This document shows positions 26,886-38,261 of a DNA stretch of 64,000 nucleotides, one piece after another. The notes beneath the pieces were generated by a model. That model made no database searches. It saw only the letters and a list, made by a program, of their open reading frames with translations, and was not told the DNA's origin. A program made the position numbers and the translations under genes. Source of the stretch: Acanthornis magna (lineage: Eukaryota; Chordata; Aves; Passeriformes; Acanthizidae); NCBI GenBank assembly GCA_036785705.1, contig JAWUZG010000013.1:21804501-21868500 (forward strand). Reading direction: 5' to 3'. Numbering within the stretch: the first letter of the stretch is position 1; each line of letters starts with the position of its first letter.

Positions 26886-26928
26886 GTGGAGGTTTTTTTC
26901 CACAATGGCATCGAGGCTCATTCCAAAA
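26886..26928 (+). CDS. MGMT: MGMT exon with the start codon (8 codons)
   Basis: A long T/C tract ending in TTACAG precedes this 43-nt segment, and a consensus GTAAGT donor follows it. It holds an ATG at 26905-26907 in strong context (A at -3, G at +4), followed by codons for MASRLIPK. It ends on a codon boundary, and the next MGMT exon (37634) opens in exactly that frame without a stop. That exon has no in-frame ATG before its conserved core, so the start must come from upstream, and this is the only candidate I found. The first 19 nt would be 5' UTR, with exon 1 in the CpG island. The resulting protein begins 13 residues before the classical human start. The exon assignment is inference from splice signals and phase; MASRLIPK itself matches nothing I recognise. 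Confidence 0.68.
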
Positions 26929-29834
26929 GTAAGTTTCTGCTGAAATCCCTTTGCATGGAGGTGTCCACTGGAAGTCCAGCATTACAAAAGAGTTCACGTA
27001 ACATAGTTTGTTTTTTCCCCAGTGCCCAGCAGTCAGGATTAGGAATCCAGTTGACAAGATTGATGCTGCATTGTAAATCTCTGTAGCTCTGTCATGGTTG
27101 GTAACAGGCATCAGTGGACCTTTCCCCAGCACGTATCCATCTGCCACAGAGCATAAATAACAGGACAAAGCTCTTGCTCAGGTCTGCTGCTGTTTCCATT
27201 CCCTAATAATAAACACCTCCCTGAAAATCAGGCTTAATTTTGAGGCTTGATGCTTCAATGACGTAAGTGTAGGTCAGTGACTTTATAGGAAAATTAGGAA
27301 ACCTGGGTGTTTATCCAAATATTCAGACAATTTACCCCGCTGAAAGAAGGGCAGCAGCATATTTTTAGTCTATAACTCTCTCCCTGAAATAGCTGAAATG
27401 AACTTTGAAGACTCAAATGCATTTTTTTGTGCGGAATATCTATTTTTGTAACATTAGTGATGCTCCTCTAGGAAAACATTTCTGGTACAATGACACCTGC
27501 ATTCCTAACTATTCCTGTTGGCAACTTCTATCACTGCTCTAAATGTCTTAATAGTGGCATCTCTTGTGGTTTTAATCTGCTTTACATAATGTCATGTGGC
27601 TTAGAAAAGGAGTCTTTTGCTGCTTTGTGTTGTTTACCGCTTTTCTACAAAAGAAAATCAGTTTTGTTTTTTAAAACAGAATGGTTGAGGAGGAAATCTG
27701 GGTAAATAAATCCTCGCTTCACTTTTTTCTTTTGAACAATCGTCTCTTTAGTTACATTTATGCATCTTCCAGTTGCAAACACCTTTTAGCAGAGAAATAC
27801 TTGGTAGGAAGAATCCCTGGTTCCCTCTCATTCCGGGCTAGGTGTGATATAGCTGGCAAGTGACATGAAACTAATAATTTATTATCTAACCTTTTCATTC
27901 CCCCCACTCTCACGTGGAGTTGAAAGGTGCAGCTGGAGCTGTTAGGGGAGTTTTCCCCTTTTGATATGTGGGAAGACAGAAGGTTTGAGGTAAAACACTC
28001 AAACTCCGCTGTGGGGACTCTGCAGACGCTTCCCTCTGCTCTGGCTGCATATGAAATATTTCTGTACTGCTGCAGTTGGTGATTTTGGGGCTGTTTGCAG
28101 TGTGTGATCAGTTTGCAGTGTGGCTCTGAGCACAGCCCCACGTTGGGTGACACCCAGCGTGTGCCTGGCCGTGGGCTGCGCAGGAATCAATTATCACCCA
28201 TGCAATGTGCTGAACAGTTTTTAAGCAGGCTGCTGAAAAGTGCTTTGGGGAAGCAGCAGACGTGGGAATTTTCCAGAATCACTCTGTGTCTCCCGCTCCA
28301 TCCCTGAGCCTGTTGCAGTGCCCAGAGATGGGTGTTGGGTTTGGGGGGAAGAGGCTGCAGGGTGGCTCTGCTCGGGGTGACCTCAGGATATCTCCATATT
28401 TAGGAATTTTGGGGCTTTTGGTGTTCTCATGACAATGTGGCAATTTTTATATTTCGTTAGAAAATTCTAAAAGTCATTCTGTTCCTCTCTGGATTTTTTG
28501 TAGTTACTGTATTTGAACTTGGTAAGTAGATTCTTGTACTAATCCCAAAGCTTTGCTCTGTTAAGAGTGAAACCCTGTCCTGAATTGAGCAGCGATGGAT
28601 AACTGTAGGAAAATCCAGATGTGTGTGTGCCAAAACTATAGTCTTGTATTTTTATATGTCTTTTCAACACCTCTTTTGTGTGTATTTATTTTCCTGTATT
28701 TTATATTTTTAGTGAATTCCTAATGCATGCTTTGCTGCTCTGCTCACTTCACAAATTTCAGTGAAATTCTTTCCTCACACACAACTCAGATTCCTGACTC
28801 TCCTTCAGCTTAAGGAGCACTATTAATGGTTTTGTTCATATTGCTTAGATTTATTTTGTTATTATTCTCCAGCTCCTACTCTTCAGGTAGAGCTATTTTG
28901 GTATTATAAAGAATGATGGATTATATAGGAAAGTTTCTTTTGAAGCACTCCTGATATTGTGCAATGCACTTGGGGGTCAGCTACACTTGACTGATGCATG
29001 ATTTATCCCATGTCCCTGCCACTTCCTGAGATAAAGCTGCTATTTTATCAAAAATGCCAGCAAGTGTGATTTAGAATTTATACCCCTCCTTTTTCAAATA
29101 ATTGTTCTGATTACTTTCTGGCACGGCAATAAAATGATAAAGGTAATTGCACACAAATGTGAGATAGCACCAAAATACAATAAAATTAACCTGAATTAGC
29201 TTGACTTGTCGATGAGAAGTATTTATGAAATGTATTTTTGCAATAAGGGAGACTGATATTATAGCTGGAAGGTGAGTTATTGCCTTAATGTAATACTGTT
29301 TGAAATTTAAAAAAGAGACTGTTACAGTTGAGGGTGATTGTGCCTTTGAAATTAAGTTGAAGTGATTCTTATAATTGGCAGCAATAATGCATTGGGAAGG
29401 TAATATCTTTTATTGTGTTATGCCTAGTTGCATTATCTTTTATTTAGCTGGTCCTGACTCCAGCTCTGCAGAAAAGACAGGAGCAGATCAGGAATTTTGT
29501 GGATTTAGGTGATAAAAACTTGAAATGTTACCCAATATTAAAGTCATTCTTCTGCTGGGTTTTTTTTTTTTCCCATTTTTAGCCCATTTTCAGTTCCCCT
29601 GAACCTGATACGAGGCTCATTTGATTAAAATTTCATCTGTTTTCCTTGTACTGGAGTAGTTCCCATGTATTTACATCCAGGCTGAGGCTGTAAGAGCTGA
29701 GCACTTCAGTCTCACTCTGTGTGCATTTACCTCAGGTGCTGATTTGGGCACTTCAGTTTGTATTTCTCTGTGCCTCAAAGTACAACCTGTGATGGCCAAG
29801 GGTAAACACACTTTTATAGCGAGCACCTCGATGG

Positions 29835-30306
29835 TTTTTAAAGAGTGGAAAAGCCCTCCCAGAGCCCAAGCTGTGCCCATGCCCACCTTGTCCCCAGCCC
29901 AGAGCTCTGAGTGCCAATCCAGGAATTCCTTGGGCACCTGCAGGGATGGGCACTGCAAACCTCCCTGGGCAGTTCCAATCCCTGAGCTCCCTTTCCATGG
30001 AGAAATTCCTGCTGCTGTCCACCCTGAGCCTCCCCTGGCCCAGCCTGAGGCCGTTCCCTCTCCTCCTGTCCCTGTTCCCTGGAGCACAGCCTGACCCCCC
30101 CGGCTGTCCCCTCCTGTCAGGAGCTGTGCAGAGCCACAAGGTTCCCCTGAGCCTCCTTTTCTCCAGGCTGAGCCCTTTCCCAGCTCCCTCAGCCGCTCCT
30201 GGGGCTCAGCCCCTGCCCAGCTCCGTTCCCTGCCCTGGACACCTCCAGCCCCTCCAGGTCCTCCTTGTCCTGAGGGGCCCAGAGCTGGACACAGGACTGG
30301 AAGGAT
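29835..30306 (-). mobile_element. CR1 LINE fragment, subfamily different from the common one
   Basis: An antisense CR1 segment of a second subfamily, recognised from CCCCTGAGCCTCCTTTTCTC and GGGGCCCAGAGCTGGACACA. It lacks the terminal CR1 tail. Bases 30018-30193 are the reverse complement of 42902-43077 with two mismatches in 176. It sits in the MGMT intron upstream of the conserved exon. Confidence 0.88.
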
Positions 30307-30423
30307 TTGCAATTATATATTGATAACTTGATCTATAACTAATATCTTAAATTTAATTCTCGAAGTGATGAACACATATGGAAAATAGAGATGGCTGCAC
30401 CATGACTTTTCCTTTCCATGAGA

Positions 30424-30480
30424 CTTCATAAAATCATGGAATATCCTGAGTTGAAAGGGAGTTGTTAAAACTCAGCCCAG
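30424..30480 (-). mobile_element. CR1 LINE tail remnant
   Basis: A short antisense CR1 end, AAATCATGGAATATCCTGAG followed by TTGAAAGGGA, matching the tail of the CR1 type also seen at 60032-60110. It may belong to the same insertion as the fragment ending at 30306, since that one lacks its tail, but the orientation order makes this uncertain. Confidence 0.7.
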
Positions 30481-31124
30481 TAACAACTAAATAGTAATCT
30501 TGGGGACCCTTTAATTCTTAGGGAAAATATTCCTTATTTTTGATTCTTTAATACATTTGTTTCTTTGATTGTTTGGAAGAAAATTCCTTAATTATTGTTT
30601 TAAATATATATTCTAAGTGTAAAAAATCAGTGTTTTATTCCCTCTGACTGAATGTTCAAACACTGAACGAGTCAGCGAAATATAACATTGCTTTTTAGTG
30701 CTTCTAATTGAATCTTCTGCCATAGCATTTCCAGCTTCAGAAATGAAGAGCAGAGGGATTTAATCCCTTTGGGTGGGTCCTTGGTAGGGTGAGGGGGACA
30801 ATGTGCTGCCACCCCCTTGGGGGTTACACCAGGAACTGTGGCTTTTGGGGTCTCTCCTGCTGGGCTTTGCAGGTACCCACTGATGGTGTGCACTAATTTG
30901 ATTATTGCCGGAAAATTTGCCTTTGTCCTGTCCACTTTCCCTCCTCTTGGTGTTCCATTTCTTACCCAATTGGAGTGTAATTAATTATATTATCCCTTGG
31001 CATCTCCAGTTTGCTGAGATCCCCTGGATAGCTCTGTGTCCCCACCTTGAGCAGTAATTTTTGCAGCTAATTAACACCGCACTTTCTAATGTCATTCTAC
31101 TTCTGTGCTGTGTGTAAATAGAAG

Positions 31125-31185
31125 CAGAGAATTGTTTGGGTTGGAAAACACCTCAAAGATCATCAAGTGCTAATCTCTGCTCTGT
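31125..31185 (-). mobile_element. CR1 LINE tail remnant
   Basis: Antisense CR1 3' end with AATTGTTTGGGTTGGAAAAC and the following CCTCAAAGATCATCAAGTGC, the usual junction of the CR1 tail. Confidence 0.75.
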
Positions 31186-31287
31186 GCTTTTGGTATGAAA
31201 TGATATCAATATCCTAATTGATATATATAAGGTTTATTATGGTATCCATGGTTTAAGTGCCACGTGGCTGCCGTGCTTGCATCCCAT

Positions 31288-31848
31288 TTAAATTTCCTGT
31301 GTAAGTAGTAGCTGGGGAAAGATGCAGGATGTGTTTACTTGTTTTTGGAGAAGTATTGGAGGAAATAATACATCAGAATTCCTGTTTGAACAGCCCGCTG
31401 GGGTCTGGTGTTCAAGTACCTGCTGACGCCGGCTCCCGTCCAAGCTTGGATGGAGTCGAAAACTGCACTTGTTGAGTCTGGAATGCAGGAATGGTAACCC
31501 ACCTGCCCCTTCCAGAGGAGGAGAAATGGCTTTATTACAACAAAAGTGCCCTTTCAGTAAAATAAAGCAGTCAGGGATAGCCCTGGATGCTGGGAATTTG
31601 TCTGCCAAAGCAACCGACTGAAGGCTCAGCCAAAGAGCCAGAGGCGACCACTGCTTGGAAAGACACTTCCCCAGCTTGGCATTTCGGGGGCTTTTGGTTG
31701 CCATCCAAAGAGGATTAGCAGGATAATACGATGGGACAACAGAAACTTGCTTTTGTTGTCTTTGATTGTTTAATAAAGAATTACGTGTTTGCTCTCGTCG
31801 AAGACTTTTTAAATGCCGTAGAAAGCAAATGTTGCTCCATGTGAACAC
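31288..31848 (-). other. Unexplained 186-codon antisense open frame
   Basis: This is the longest open frame in the window that is neither CR1-derived nor inside the CpG island. The product is basic, rich in Ser, Leu and Asn, and has no motif, membrane segment or repeat I recognise. It lies antisense within the MGMT intron in sequence free of CR1. No promoter, splice signals or codon bias support a gene. A conserved non-coding element or chance is more likely. I do not assign a product. Confidence 0.2.
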
Positions 31849-32931
31849 AGATCCCCCTGGTTTTTCGGGAGCTTGTGTGAAGTGGGCCTTTGGATAAGGG
31901 AAAAGGGGGACTGATTTTGAGTGTATATGCCAGTGGGTATTTGTATATGTTCAGAATATGCAGCTTGATTCTGTACCTTCACATTTTTTATGGGATTAGT
32001 TCTTTGGAAGGTAAAGAAATTGTATCACCCCAAACTAACCCTGGATTTGCTTCCAGTCTGTCTGACATTTCCTTTCCAAACCTCCCCGCGCCAGGAAATG
32101 AGGAGGTTTTGTTTTGATGCCCTCTGAAATTCCAGGTTTGGCTTAAGCAGGTTAGATTTACTCAGAGCAGCAGCGAGAAGCCAGGAGAGCAGTGCAGTGT
32201 TTCAGTGCAGCTTTTGTTTGAAAGCCTCACCTGGATTTCAGCCCTGCTCCTCAGCTGGGGAGGTGTTTATTGCTCCTGGAGCAAGGACAGAAATGCACAG
32301 ACCTGCATCTCCATGCTTTATTCTGGGAAGCTGAAGGTTTGCTTTGGATGCTGTAGGAAGAAGAAATCCCCAGCAGAGGCAGTGACTGTGGAGGGGAAGA
32401 GGTGTCTCGTGTCCAGGTCAGTGGGTGCTGCATTCACAGGAACCTGCTGTAGGATGTAAAGGACTTGTATTTTAGAGTATAAAAGATCATTTTAAAGTTA
32501 TTTTATGTTTTAGCAGGTTATATGGACGGAGTAACATCAGATCAGCTACTGCGAGGGTTGTTTTGTTTCAAGGTTCTTCTTGAATTTAAGCCACGACTGC
32601 AACACATTTTTCCCTCACAAATTAGCTTTTGCCCTAATTTAAAACCTGTGAGTAACCTGGCTTTCCTTGGACTGGCAGTTTTGAGGGGTGCTGTGGGTGA
32701 TGTTGAGTGCAGTGGCACTGGGATTTATTTCCTGGTTCAGAAGTTGTTTTCCCATTAAGGAATGAGTTCTGTTGATCAGAGTTGCCTGTGGGTTGCAGAG
32801 GGCAGCAGCCGTCCCTTGGTTTTTTGGACAAAAAGCCCTTCCCTGGCTTCTGGGATGACTTTCTCACATCTTCACCTGTCCAGATTAATACTTCAAACCT
32901 TCAGGGACGTGTTTGGCTCAGGGCATCCTTA

Positions 32932-33084
32932 CCACAGAATCCCAGAATGGTTTAGGCTGGAAAAGACTTTAGAACTCATCCCATTCCACCCCTCGCCTGG
33001 GCAGGGACACCTTCCTCCACCCCAGGCTGCTCCAAGCCCTGTCCAGCCTGGCCTGGGACACTCCCAGGAATGGAGCAGCCACAG
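32932..33084 (-). mobile_element. CR1 LINE 3' fragment
   Basis: An antisense CR1 with tail CACAGAATCCCAGAATGGTT. It has the shorter CTGCTCCAAGCCCTGTCCAG form, so it is related to the 2.7-kb and 36.4-kb copies rather than to the common type. Confidence 0.9.
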
Positions 33085-34305
33085 TAAAATTATTTGTAGC
33101 ACACAAATTCTTTGTTATCTTGGAACGGTAGCTTTTGGAAGGTGAAAATACAGATGATTAATCAAGATATTAACAGGAGTAGATTGTTTGATTGTTCTGA
33201 TTACATGGATCCTGTGTTCTATTCACAGTCCTTAAATCTTTTTCTGCTTTGAAACACTAAAAAATGGTTTTTCCCCTAAGCTCCATAAGGTTGGAAAATC
33301 ACCCTCCACCCTGCACTATATGTGCAGAAATACATTACCTTTACTATTAATATCTTTTCCCATATTCTTAATGCACAATGGATTGTTTCCTTTTAAATAA
33401 ACAGGCAGAACCCAGTAAAACAAATACAGGAAGTTTTAAACTATTAAGGAGATGTCGAGAGAACTATAATTCAGTGAAATCCTTGGGTGGGTGGCCCATG
33501 GCATGGGCAGCCTCATCAGTGAGGTGGCAGAAGCTTTTTGACACCGCATCATTTTGCAAACATTGGTTTATGATGGATTTTTGCCCTGACTGATGGGATT
33601 TGATAAGGATTTCGTTAGGAGAAGGACAAAAACTTACTGCATCAGGAAGGGTGACTGAGATGAAGTAGCAAATTGCCAAACTGAAGTATTTCCCTTAAAT
33701 TTAAATCCAATATTTCAGGCTTTGATTGAATTTTAATTCAAAACTTGAATCAATAGCAAGCACATTTGAGCACACGGTGATACTCAAAAGAAGGACTCTC
33801 TAAGAGTTCAGGATTGGTGTTTTTTCCTGTAATTAGGATGAAGAAGCAGCTTCCCTGGCAGGTATTGATCATCCTCAAAGTCAGCAAATCCCTGGAATTG
33901 CTTTTTGGTGAGTCCTTGATATTCTATGGCATCATCAAACCTGGGCAGGGGTTTGTGAATCGTAGTTCCTTTGTTAATGCAAATGTCAGGGCTTGAAGTG
34001 ATGAAGTTTTTGGGATAAATTCATGAAGAATGGGAAGTAAATGAAGAAGTTGGTGCTTGGTCACACCTCTGGTGGGGTGGGCATCAAATCCTCCAGGTTG
34101 ATACCTGCAGCTAGTGATCTCGTTGGGTAAATACACCAAAAATTCAGGTTTTATGGCTAAAAAATCCCAATGACTTGTGTGATGTGGGATCCTCTGGCAA
34201 TCATTTTTGGTGTTTGAAGCCGGTGTGGGGTCACTTCCTAGCCCAGCATGGGAGCAGGGCTGTGTGGAAAACCTTCTGTGGCTTCTGGGTGGGATCAGTG
34301 TCACA

Positions 34306-34340
34306 TCTGTGACTTCTGTGACTTCTGTGACTTCTGTGCT
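34306..34340. repeat. 9-bp tandem repeat
   Basis: Three perfect units of TCTGTGACT are followed by a partial fourth, TCTGTG. Confidence 0.9.
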
Positions 34341-35438
34341 GTGGAAGAGCTAAATCCAGCACTTCCAAATGGGCAGCAGTGGCTTGGCTAGAAATGGTGG
34401 AAATGGGACCATTTGGGGCTCAGAATAAGGCAAGGGAAATTGGAGAAAGAATTGTAATGCAGTTTTCTACTGTTGGTTGGATTTCCACTCACAGCTCAAT
34501 TAACACTTTCTGTTAATCTGAAAAGGATCAGGAGACCCTTTCTTGGAGGAGCTGGGACATCTCCTGATTAATGCAGGACTTCCTTGATTTAAAAAAATCC
34601 AATTGCAGGATGTGTGAGGACACATTCGATTTGCCAGCTGAATATGTTACTTTTGCCTCGATTCTCAGAAATATTTGAGGGAGAAAAAAAATTCCTGAGG
34701 ACTTCCACACTGTAGCCTAATGGAAATCCCCTGTTAAATCAGATGCAGAGGGGATTATTGTTAATATTTTGATATGGTGTGGTGGGTTCATATTGTTAAA
34801 GCAGAGTGAAGGAAATGGAAAAACGTGTGGAGGGGAGATCCATCAGAGATAGGGCTCTGATGGCAAGGATTCAGTGCTCCATAATGCTGAAAGGAAAAAC
34901 TGGCTTTGCTCTCTGGACTTTTCTGGAAAACACTCCTTGTTTTCTGGGAGAACGTGGAGCATAGAAATGCTTTGCTATGGATTTTTTTTTTTTTTTTAAA
35001 CCTTGTTGAGTCTCAAGATTTCTCTGCATTTCTTATTCTCTGTTCCCTGTTATGGATATGAGTTGGATTCTAGGATGTCAGGCCAATGTGTCCAGTGGAG
35101 TTTCAGGGGGATAAGAAGCAGTAGAACATAGAAATATTTGAATTAATTGCTGTCGTGTGAAAGATGGTTAATGCAAATCTAAATAAAATTACAGTCTTCC
35201 AGTTTTCAGTATTTAGCTGTCTGGTGAGGTAGATGTACAAATACTGCACCTATGTTTTTATTTCTGTGGGAAGATTCCAGAAGATGGCAGGAGATGTTTC
35301 CTCTGCAAAAGTCCAATTTTTTTCTACCTAATGTCAAAGTTCCAAGATACTTTGGCACAGATTTGTAGGTTTTAAAGTGGAAGGGGAGAGTGAAGGTGGA
35401 GTTCACACAGGAGCTGATCAGAATTCTTCAAATTTTGC

Positions 35439-35530
35439 ATAGAATCACAAATGTTTGGGTTGGAAGGGACGTTAAGGCCATTCCAAACATCTCTCAGTGA
35501 CCTTCATCCTGGATCATCCCAACCCAACTG
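35439..35530 (-). mobile_element. CR1 LINE tail remnant
   Basis: Antisense CR1 end with ATAGAATCACAAATGTTTGG and TTGGAAGGGACGTTAAGGCC. The rest is too diverged to place in a subfamily. Confidence 0.75.
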
Positions 35531-36337
35531 CATATGGATGTGGATTTATGTCCTGCAGCTTCACTCTTTTATAAAAATAAACCTCCTAAATATTGCTGCC
35601 AATGAATATGATAAACATTACTGCAAATTGGAGTTGCAATCACTCAAGGTTTCATCTCTAAAGCTTCGTTGGGCTTGCTGAGGGCTCCGAGGGTTTTGTT
35701 CTGATGGAAAAGCTGATCCCGGAGTTGTTCTAGTCATGGAGCACACGGTGTGAGGTTCAGTGCATCTGGTTCAGGGCTGTCACACCAATAAACATGAAGA
35801 ATGTGCACTGCTTTTGCACATATGTAAACTTTTAGTGCTTGTTTGCTGACGGCTGCAATGAGATGCTGCTCCAAAAAAAGTTCACCCATGTCCTCGAGGA
35901 GGGAGAGGGAACATGGAAAAAGGCTGTTGGAAAGGAGTTTGTGATGCCACCAAACATTTGATTATTCAGTAATTTGGACTGCAGTCTGAATAAATAAACC
36001 ACAGGGAACCTGCAGTTCTGAACTTCTCCAGGCTGAGTGGAGTGGCTCTGGTTGCTGTGTCTGTAACTGAGGAATTGTGTAAGAGCTTCCCAAAATTCAG
36101 GGCTTTAGGTTTACTTTTGCCCTAGTAGGCAAAACTGTCAACTTGATGGTTTTTCTGCTCTCTCACACTGATTGTATTACTCACAGATGTGACTTCATTC
36201 CACAGCCCTTAATAATGGGATTTTAAAAGATCCTCTTATTTGGAAAACAACTAATTATTGTCCAGCTGTGAGCAGTGGGCAGCTGTAAGTTGTCCTGCAC
36301 GGACTTCTCTGGCTCCTGCTGCTCCTGCTCTGTCATT

Positions 36338-36475
36338 CATGGAATCCCAGCATGGTTTGGGTTGGAAGGATCTTAAATCCCATCTCACCCCAGCCCCTCC
36401 CATGGGCAGGGACACCTTCCGCTGCCCCAGGTTGCTCCAATCCCTGTCCAGCCTGGCCTTGGACACAGGGAGGTA
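36338..36475 (-). mobile_element. CR1 LINE 3' fragment, left arm of an inverted pair
   Basis: An antisense CR1 with tail ATGGAATCCCAGCATGGTTT and the shorter CCAATCCCTGTCCAGCCTGG form. Its 5' side faces the sense CR1 that begins 86 bases further right. Confidence 0.9.
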
Positions 36476-36561
36476 AAAACCAATCCAAGACACCTTGTTG
36501 GTCTCTCAGTGGTGCAGGAAACCTCATGAAGTTCAACAGGTCAAGGGCAGGGTCCTGCAGC

Positions 36562-36826
36562 TGGAGGGACAGGGCACAGGGAATGGCTTCCCATGGCAGA
36601 GGGCAGGGCTGGATGGGATATTGGGAAGGAATTGTTCCCTGGGAGGGTGGGCAGGCCCTGGCACAGGTGCCCAGAGCAGCTGTGGCTGCCCCTGGATCCC
36701 TGGCAGTGTCCAAGGCCAGGCTGGACATTGGGGCTTGGAGCAGCCTGGGACAGTGGGAGGTGTGGGAATAAATGGCCCTTAAGGGTCCCTTCCATCCCAA
36801 ACAGTGTAGGACTCTTTCATTCTGTG
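36562..36826 (+). mobile_element. CR1 LINE 3' fragment, right arm of an inverted pair
   Basis: A sense-oriented CR1 of the common type that ends 0.8 kb upstream of the conserved MGMT exon. Its usual CCATGGCAGGGGTGGC box is replaced by GGGAATAAATGGCCC, a local deletion or rearrangement before the tail. Confidence 0.92.
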
Positions 36827-37633
36827 TTTGCTGATGGACTTACCTTGTGCTGCCGCACAACAAGTGCTTGGTCACTTTTTTCCCAGTTTCACATGAGTTG
36901 AGCTCTTTGGAGCACAGGAAATTTTTGGCATTGCTCTGGACCAAAGCTTTGGTGTTTGGGTGACTGCAGTGAACACACTGTGGTGTTCTGTCCTGTCCTC
37001 CTGCAGCACAAACCAAGCTGTGAATACAACTCAAACATCCAGACTGGGGTGGGTTTTTTTAGCCAAGATGAATTTGACAAGTCTGTTATTGTTGGTCTTG
37101 TCCAATATTGAGAAATACTTGGCAGCTGTTTCCAACTACATCCTATCAGTAATCGTAAAACCAGACTGGTAACAATGGGAATAAAAATATGCTTCTTTTT
37201 CCTAAGGAATGATTGATTTTTTCATATGTTTTCTTTTCCAGCAGACATATTCTATTTGTGTTCCAGCTGTTATTTGCATAACACTGCTGCTCTAAACCAC
37301 TGAATCTACTTCGTTGTCACAACAATCCTGTTTTAAATAAGTGTCAGAACACATTGGATTTTAGCTGATAAACCAGCCATGAAACTGCTGCTATTTCAGA
37401 TTTTTATGAAGATCACTGTGCTGCTAGTTAATGTGTTTTTTGAGACTTTGATTTAGGTGCTGACTTCTAAAGATGGATCATTTTAAGTTGGAATTTTGAA
37501 AATGAAAGCCGTAGTTGAAGAAACTTGAAATTTTCTGTTTTCTTGCTTTTTTCAGATTGCTTTTGAAAACAACACAAATATGTTCCTTGGTGAAAATTCA
37601 TGCAATTAAAGAGGATTTTGTCTTCTTGAACAG

Positions 37634-37773
37634 GTGAATCCCAAACAGGGAGGATCTCCATGCGAGGAGAAACACGTGGTTCTGCTCAGCCCCGTGGGAA
37701 AGATCGAGATATCTGGGTGTGAAACAGGCTTACATGAAATAAAACTTCCCAAAATGAGCGTGCTGCCAAGTGG
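37634..37773 (+). CDS. MGMT: MGMT exon encoding the N-terminal domain
   Basis: O6-methylguanine-DNA methyltransferase removes alkyl groups from O6 of guanine in nuclear DNA by moving them irreversibly to its own cysteine. This 140-nt exon has a TTCTTGAACAG acceptor and a GG|GTGAGT donor. It translates as 46 codons plus two bases. At 37688-37750 it encodes SPVGKIEISGC followed by ETGLHEIKLP, which lines up without gaps with human SPLGKLELSGC and EQGLHEIKL. Counting from the proposed start, Cys18, Cys37 and His42 fall at human zinc ligands Cys5, Cys24 and His29. Upstream residues are more divergent. The only ATG early in the exon (37659) is out of frame, so translation must start in a previous exon. 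The donor phase is 2. The DNA-binding helix-turn-helix and the PCHR active-site motif belong to later exons, which I do not see in the window. Identity as MGMT is firm. Confidence 0.95.
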
Positions 37774-38070
37774 GTGAGTTCATGTCCTATTGATCCTGGC
37801 TCTGTGTTTGTGCTGCAGGAAGGAGATTGCCCAGAGGATCTAAGAGCGCACTTGTTTTTGCTCAGTGGTTGCTCCTGAGAGAGGCAGGAGGAGCCTCCGG
37901 TGCCTTTAGGACACCAAAATGCATAAATTCCTCTGCTGCATCAAAAATATTATCAAAGAAACATTTTAAACTGTGTTTTTATGTAGGTTTTGAGAGAACC
38001 TCCTGCCCTCCTAATTTTTCACACTGAGCGGTAAAACCTTGTGTACCTCACAAGTCTTGTAGGCCTACAT

Positions 38071-38261
38071 CTATTTTTATATTTTTATATTTTTATACCT
38101 TTATATTTTAATTTTTTATTTTTTTAATATTTTCATATGTTCATATTTTTATATTTTTTATATTTTAATATTTTTATATGTTCATATTTTCCTATTTTCA
38201 ATTTTCATATTTTCGTATCTTTGTATTTTCATATTTTCATATTTTTATATATGTATATATC
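38071..38261. repeat. T-rich degenerate minisatellite
   Basis: About 190 bases of irregular 8-11-base units of the type ATATTTTT and CATATTTT, almost free of G on the + strand. It begins 300 bases after the donor of the conserved MGMT exon. Confidence 0.88.

Larger units (their letters stand above)
33085..36337. other. Intronic unique sequence with one CR1 remnant
   Basis: No exon is recognised. It contains the CR1 tail at 35439-35530, a 15-T run at about 34983-34997 and the 9-bp tandem repeat at 34306-34340. Confidence 0.5.
26929..37633 (+). other. MGMT: MGMT intron between the two coding exons
   Basis: This 10.7-kb intron contains seven recognisable CR1 pieces. Six are antisense to the gene; the one in sense orientation (36562-36826) forms an inverted pair with its neighbour. 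It also holds a 9-bp tandem repeat (34306-34340) and an unexplained 186-codon antisense open frame (31288-31848). The remaining stretches are unique sequence in which I recognise no gene. A phase-neutral 18-nt segment with good splice signals lies at 28504-28521. Confidence 0.75.
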
